A DNA stretch of 64,000 nucleotides, from contig NZ_JNWK01000004.1 in the NCBI RefSeq assembly GCF_000716445.1, forward strand, positions 124,001 to 188,000. The letters run 5' to 3'. The position numbers and the translations under genes are program-made. Every line of letters begins with the position of its first letter. Within the stretch, counting starts at the first letter, position 1. The notes below the pieces were generated by a model. It saw only the letters and a program-made list of their open reading frames with translations. It did not search any database and had not been told where the DNA came from. The stretch is from Streptomyces wedmorensis (GTDB lineage: Bacteria > Actinomycetota > Actinomycetes > Streptomycetales > Streptomycetaceae). Positions 60,747 to 64,000 of this stretch are shown here, one piece after another.

Positions 60747-61973
60747 ATGAGCCATGCCGACCGGGACCACGCCGTCAACCCGTCCTCCGCCGCCGACTCG
60801 TCACCGCGACCCGAGACGCTCGCCGTCCACCCGCCGCACGTGGAGGTCACGGGCAGCAGGCCGCTGGGCGTCCCCCTCCACCAGGGGCACGTCTTCGCCT
60901 TCGACTCGGCCGACGACCTCGCCACCGCCTTCACCTCCTCCACCGCCTTCCTCTACAACCGCCTCGGCAACCCCACCGTCCGCACCCTGGAGGACGCCGT
61001 CGCCCGCCTCGAAGGAGGCACGGCCGGCATCTCCTTCGCCTCCGGCATGGGCGCGATCAACTCCGTCCTCCAGAGCCTGCTGGGCAGCGGCGACCACGTC
61101 ATCGCCCAGACCTGCCTGTACGGCGGCACGTACTCGGTCCTGACCGACCTCGCCGCCCGCTGGGGCGTCGACGTCACGTACGTCTCCGGCACCGACCCGG
61201 AGGAGGTGCGGGCGGCCCTGCGGCCCGAGACCCGGCTGCTCCATCTGGAGACGATCGCCAACCCGACCACCCGCGTCTCCGACATCCCCGCGCTCGCCGC
61301 CGTCGCCGCCGAGGCCGGGGTGCCGGTCGCCGTCGACAACACCTTCGCCTCCCCGCTGCTCTGCCGGCCGCTCGACCACGGCGCCGACATCGTCGTCCAC
61401 TCGGCCACCAAGTACCTGTCCGGGCACGCGGACGTGCTCGGCGGCGTCGCCGTCTTCAAGGACCCGGACCTGTACGGCCGCGTCCGCCGCCACGCCGTCG
61501 AACAGGGCGCCTCCACCGACCCGTTCGCCGCCTGGCTCACCCTGCGCGGCATGCAGACGCTGTCCCTGCGCATGGAGCGGCAGTGTGCGAGCGCCGCCGA
61601 GCTCGCGGGCCGGCTCGCCGCGCACCCGGCGGTCGAGGCCGTCCGCCACCCCGCCCTCGCGAGCCACCCGGACCGGGAGATCGCCGCCCGCCTGCTGTCC
61701 GGCGGCGGAGGCGTGATCTCGGTGGACCTGGCCGGCGGCCGGGACGCGGGCCGCACCTTCGTCGAGTCGGTAAGGCTCGCGTCCCTCAGCGTCTCCCTCG
61801 GCGACGTGAAGACCCTGGTCATGCACCCGGCCTCGACCTCCCACCACCAGCTCGACGAGGCGGCCCTCGCGGCGGCCGGCATCGGCCCCGGCACGGTCCG
61901 GCTCTCGGTCGGCATCGAGCACGTCGAGGACCTGTGGGAGGACCTGGAGCAGGCGCTGACGAAGGCCGTCTGA
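60747..61973 (+). CDS. Trans-sulfuration-type PLP enzyme (cystathionine gamma-lyase / methionine gamma-lyase family)
   Basis: 408 residues. Cys/Met-metabolism PLP enzyme: YNRLGNPTVRTLEDAVARLEGG (about 70-90), substrate loop, and PLP Lys K222 in HSATKYLSGHADVLGG. Ends with the usual SVGIEHVEDLWEDLEQAL. It could cleave cystathionine or methionine or form a thioether; the sequence does not decide. ATG 60747. Confidence 0.9.
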   Translation: MSHADRDHAVNPSSAADSSPRPETLAVHPPHVEVTGSRPLGVPLHQGHVFAFDSADDLATAFTSSTAFLYNRLGNPTVRTLEDAVARLEGGTAGISFASGMGAINSVLQSLLGSGDHVIAQTCLYGGTYSVLTDLAARWGVDVTYVSGTDPEEVRAALRPETRLLHLETIANPTTRVSDIPALAAVAAEAGVPVAVDNTFASPLLCRPLDHGADIVVHSATKYLSGHADVLGGVAVFKDPDLYGRVRRHAVEQGASTDPFAAWLTLRGMQTLSLRMERQCASAAELAGRLAAHPAVEAVRHPALASHPDREIAARLLSGGGGVISVDLAGGRDAGRTFVESVRLASLSVSLGDVKTLVMHPASTSHHQLDEAALAAAGIGPGTVRLSVGIEHVEDLWEDLEQALTKAV

Positions 61974-61980
61974 GCGGGTC

Positions 61981-62472
61981 TCAGTCCTCCCGCTCCCGCT
62001 CCGCCATCCGGATCACGCACACCGCGACGGCGACGAGCAGCGCGGCGTCCGCGTCCTCGCGGACCACGTTCACCGCGTAGGTCTCGCGGACGTGGAACCA
62101 CCGGCGGGAGATGTGGGCCAGGAGTTCGCCGTCGTACTCGACGGTGAACTCCCGGTCCAGAACACGGCCGCTGACGTCCAGTTCGGTTCCCTCGACGAGG
62201 GTCACCCGATAGTGGTCGCGCAGCAGGGAGAGCCGTTTGCGGCGGATGGTCGCGAGCGGGCGCTCGTCCCGCTCGATCGTCATCGCGTCCCGCAGGCTGA
62301 ACATCTTCTGCCGCAGGGTGACGAGGACCTGCCCTTCGGGGTCCTTCAGCTCCAGGGTGTCGCGCAGCCGCATGGCCTTGCCGTCGACGAGGAAGGCGTG
62401 GCGGCCCTGCTCGTCCTCGATCCAGTAGTCGTCGCCGATCGCGAAGATCTTGTCCCGTACGAGATATTTCAC
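61981..62472 (-). CDS. LURP-one-related (scramblase-like beta-barrel) protein
   Basis: 163 residues, full length for the family. Tubby-like barrel strands: YLVRDKIFAIGDDYWIEDE, GRHAFLVDGKAMRLRDTLEL, LVTLRQKMFSLRDAM and a C-terminal hydrophobic helix (ADAALLVAVAVCVI). Role unknown in bacteria. Convergent with the PLP enzyme (7-base gap). Confidence 0.85.
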   Translation of the reverse strand: MKYLVRDKIFAIGDDYWIEDEQGRHAFLVDGKAMRLRDTLELKDPEGQVLVTLRQKMFSLRDAMTIERDERPLATIRRKRLSLLRDHYRVTLVEGTELDVSGRVLDREFTVEYDGELLAHISRRWFHVRETYAVNVVREDADAALLVAVAVCVIRMAERERED

Positions 62473-62643
62473 GACGCCATGCCTGCCCCGTATCGGTCGC
62501 TTTCACCCGAAGCGGCGGGTGGGCGCGTCCGGGATCCCGGCCATGCCCGTCGTACCGGCCGGCCCACCCCGCGGCCCGGCCCCCGGACACGCGTCCCCGC
62601 CCCACCCGGCCCCCACGATCCTCCGGTACGGCACTCTTGAACC

Positions 62644-64000
62644 ATGAACGACTCCGCGCCCGCACCCGCGCCCCGACGTGCCCGTGTCCGCGCCCCCGAG
62701 CTGATCGGCAAGGGCGGCTGGCTGAACACGGGTGGAGACGACCTGACCCTCGCCGACCTGCGAGGAAAGATCGTTCTGCTCGACTTCTGGACCTTCTGCT
62801 GCGTGAACTGCCTGCACGTCCTCGACGAGCTCCGCGACCTGGAGGAGAAGCACCGCGACACCCTCGTGATCATCGGCGTGCACTCGCCGAAGTTCGTGCA
62901 CGAGGCCGAGCACCAGGCCGTCGTCGACGCCGTCGAGCGCTACGAGGTGCACCACCCCGTCCTCGACGACCCGGAGCTCGCGACCTGGAAGCAGTACGCC
63001 GTGCGCGCCTGGCCGACGCTCGTGGTGATCGACCCCGAGGGGTACGTCGTCGCCCAGCACGCCGGCGAGGGGCACGCGAACGCGATCCGCACCCTCGTCG
63101 AGGAGCTGGAGGCCGAGCACGAGGCCAAGGGCACCCTGCGGCGCGGCGACGGCCCGTACGTGGCGCCGGAGCCGGTCGCGACCGACCTCCGGTTCCCCGG
63201 CAAGGCGGTCCTCCTCGCCAACGGGAACCTCCTGGTCTCCGACACCACCCGGCACCAGCTCGTCGAACTGGCGGCGGACGGCGAGACCGTCGTGCGGCGC
63301 ATCGGCGAGGGCGTGTTCCGCGAGCCGCAGGGCCTCGCGACCCTCCCCGACGGCAGGGTCGTCGTCGCCGACACCGTGAACCACTCCCTGCGCGTCCTCG
63401 ACCCCGAGAGCGGCGGGATCGAGCTCGTCGCGGGCACCGGCCGGCAGTGGTGGCAGGGCTCCCCCACCTCCGGTCCGGCCCTGGAGGTCGACCTGTCCTC
63501 GCCGTGGGACGTGGCCTGGTGGCGGGGCAAGGTGTGGATCGCCATGGCCGGCGTCCACCAGCTGTGGACGTACGACCCGGAGACCGGCACCGTCGAGGTG
63601 GCCGCCGGCACCACCAACGAGGGGCTCGTCGACGGGCCCGCCGCCGAGGCCTGGTTCGCGCAGCCGTCCGGTCTTGCCGCCACCGAGGACCGGCTGTGGA
63701 TCGCCGACTCCGAGACGAGCGCCGTGCGCTGGATCGACACCGAGGGCGTCGTGCACACCGCCGTCGGCACCGGCCTCTTCGACTTCGGCCACCGCGACGG
63801 AGCCGCCGGCCAGGCCCTGCTCCAGCACCCGCTGGGCGTGACCGCGCTGCCCGACGGCTCGGTGGCCGTCAGCGACACGTACAACCACGCCCTGCGCCGC
63901 TACGACCCCGCCACCGGCGAGGTCACCACGCTCGCCACCGACCTGCGGGAGCCGAGCGGCGCCGTCCTCGTCGACGGCGACATCGTGGTCGTCGAGTCCG
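62644..64000 (+). CDS. Thioredoxin-like / NHL-repeat protein (NHLRC2-type), cut by window end
   Basis: 452 visible residues, no stop before the edge. Thioredoxin fold first (about 20-150) with FWTFCCVNC, redox pair C53/C56 (and an extra C52). Then NHL beta-propeller repeats from about 180 (FREPQGLATLPDGRVVVADTVNHSLRVLD; HPLGVTALPDGSVAVSDTYNHALRRYD). Matches the NHLRC2 family, whose typical length is about 600-700 residues; roughly a quarter may be missing. ATG 62644. Confidence 0.88.
   Translation, partial: MNDSAPAPAPRRARVRAPELIGKGGWLNTGGDDLTLADLRGKIVLLDFWTFCCVNCLHVLDELRDLEEKHRDTLVIIGVHSPKFVHEAEHQAVVDAVERYEVHHPVLDDPELATWKQYAVRAWPTLVVIDPEGYVVAQHAGEGHANAIRTLVEELEAEHEAKGTLRRGDGPYVAPEPVATDLRFPGKAVLLANGNLLVSDTTRHQLVELAADGETVVRRIGEGVFREPQGLATLPDGRVVVADTVNHSLRVLDPESGGIELVAGTGRQWWQGSPTSGPALEVDLSSPWDVAWWRGKVWIAMAGVHQLWTYDPETGTVEVAAGTTNEGLVDGPAAEAWFAQPSGLAATEDRLWIADSETSAVRWIDTEGVVHTAVGTGLFDFGHRDGAAGQALLQHPLGVTALPDGSVAVSDTYNHALRRYDPATGEVTTLATDLREPSGAVLVDGDIVVVES

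Overview
The window is high-GC actinobacterial DNA, almost certainly a Streptomyces chromosome close to the replication origin. The evidence is GTG/TTG starts, ATGA/GTGA gene overlaps, a proteasome activator, mycothiol-dependent-type enzymes, FhaA/FhaB/PstP, PASTA kinases, two perfect parS-type palindromes (GTTTCACGTGAAAC) and several DnaA-box-like nonamers. From remembered gene order in S. coelicolor, position 1 is probably nearer oriC; this is inference.

Layout. 1-2226: PP2C phosphatase (cut by the window edge), FhaB and FhaA, the end of the cell-division/kinase cluster. 2661-2747: tRNA-Leu(CAG) with a strong terminator. 2937-8411: a tight, leftward five-gene operon (D-Ala-D-Ala-ligase-like ATP-grasp, MFS exporter, C39-type cysteine peptidase, FemAB/GNAT-like transferase, second ATP-grasp ligase). 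It looks like an undescribed peptide-forming system and is the most interesting part of the window. 8947-10493: two overlapping genes for secreted or anchored proteins. 10842-13324: a NarL-type two-component pair whose kinase has an unusual C-terminal extracytoplasmic domain. 13387-15068: MarR regulator and divergent membrane protein around a palindromic operator. 15188-17926: DUF2252, J-domain-like and rhodanese genes. 17979-19112: acyl-CoA dehydrogenase with a KstR-type operator.

19446-30096: phenylacetate catabolism (paaABCDE leftward; paaN leftward and paaH-paaR rightward), interrupted by a DUF5819-HTTM-SpoU operon. Nearly identical 18-bp palindromes precede paaA and paaN/paaH. A third copy precedes the branched-chain 2-oxoacid dehydrogenase operon at 31044-34626, which is divergent from an Lrp-type regulator (BkdR-like). 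This suggests one TetR regulon joining phenylacetate and branched-chain amino acid breakdown.

34700-39306: molybdopterin genes mobA/moeA, a K+ channel (parS spans the moeA/channel overlap) and a quinone oxidoreductase. 39520-44544: proteasome activator, then a PadR-ABC exporter operon with an apparently leaderless regulator. 44630-50191: anchored PAST-rich protein, two divergent Ser/Thr kinases and an APH-like phosphotransferase. 50207-51461: a flavin-binding split-barrel protein and an orphan DevR/DosR-like response regulator separated by a DosR-type box. 51806-55405: a second branched-chain 2-oxoacid dehydrogenase operon ending at a parS fused to a 19-bp terminator. 55506-64000: mainly housekeeping and metabolic genes (GntR-MFS, mycothiol-dependent-type enzyme, nitrilase, PLP lyase, LURP-one protein, thioredoxin/NHL protein cut by the window end).

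No IS element, integrase, prophage, CRISPR array or rRNA was seen.
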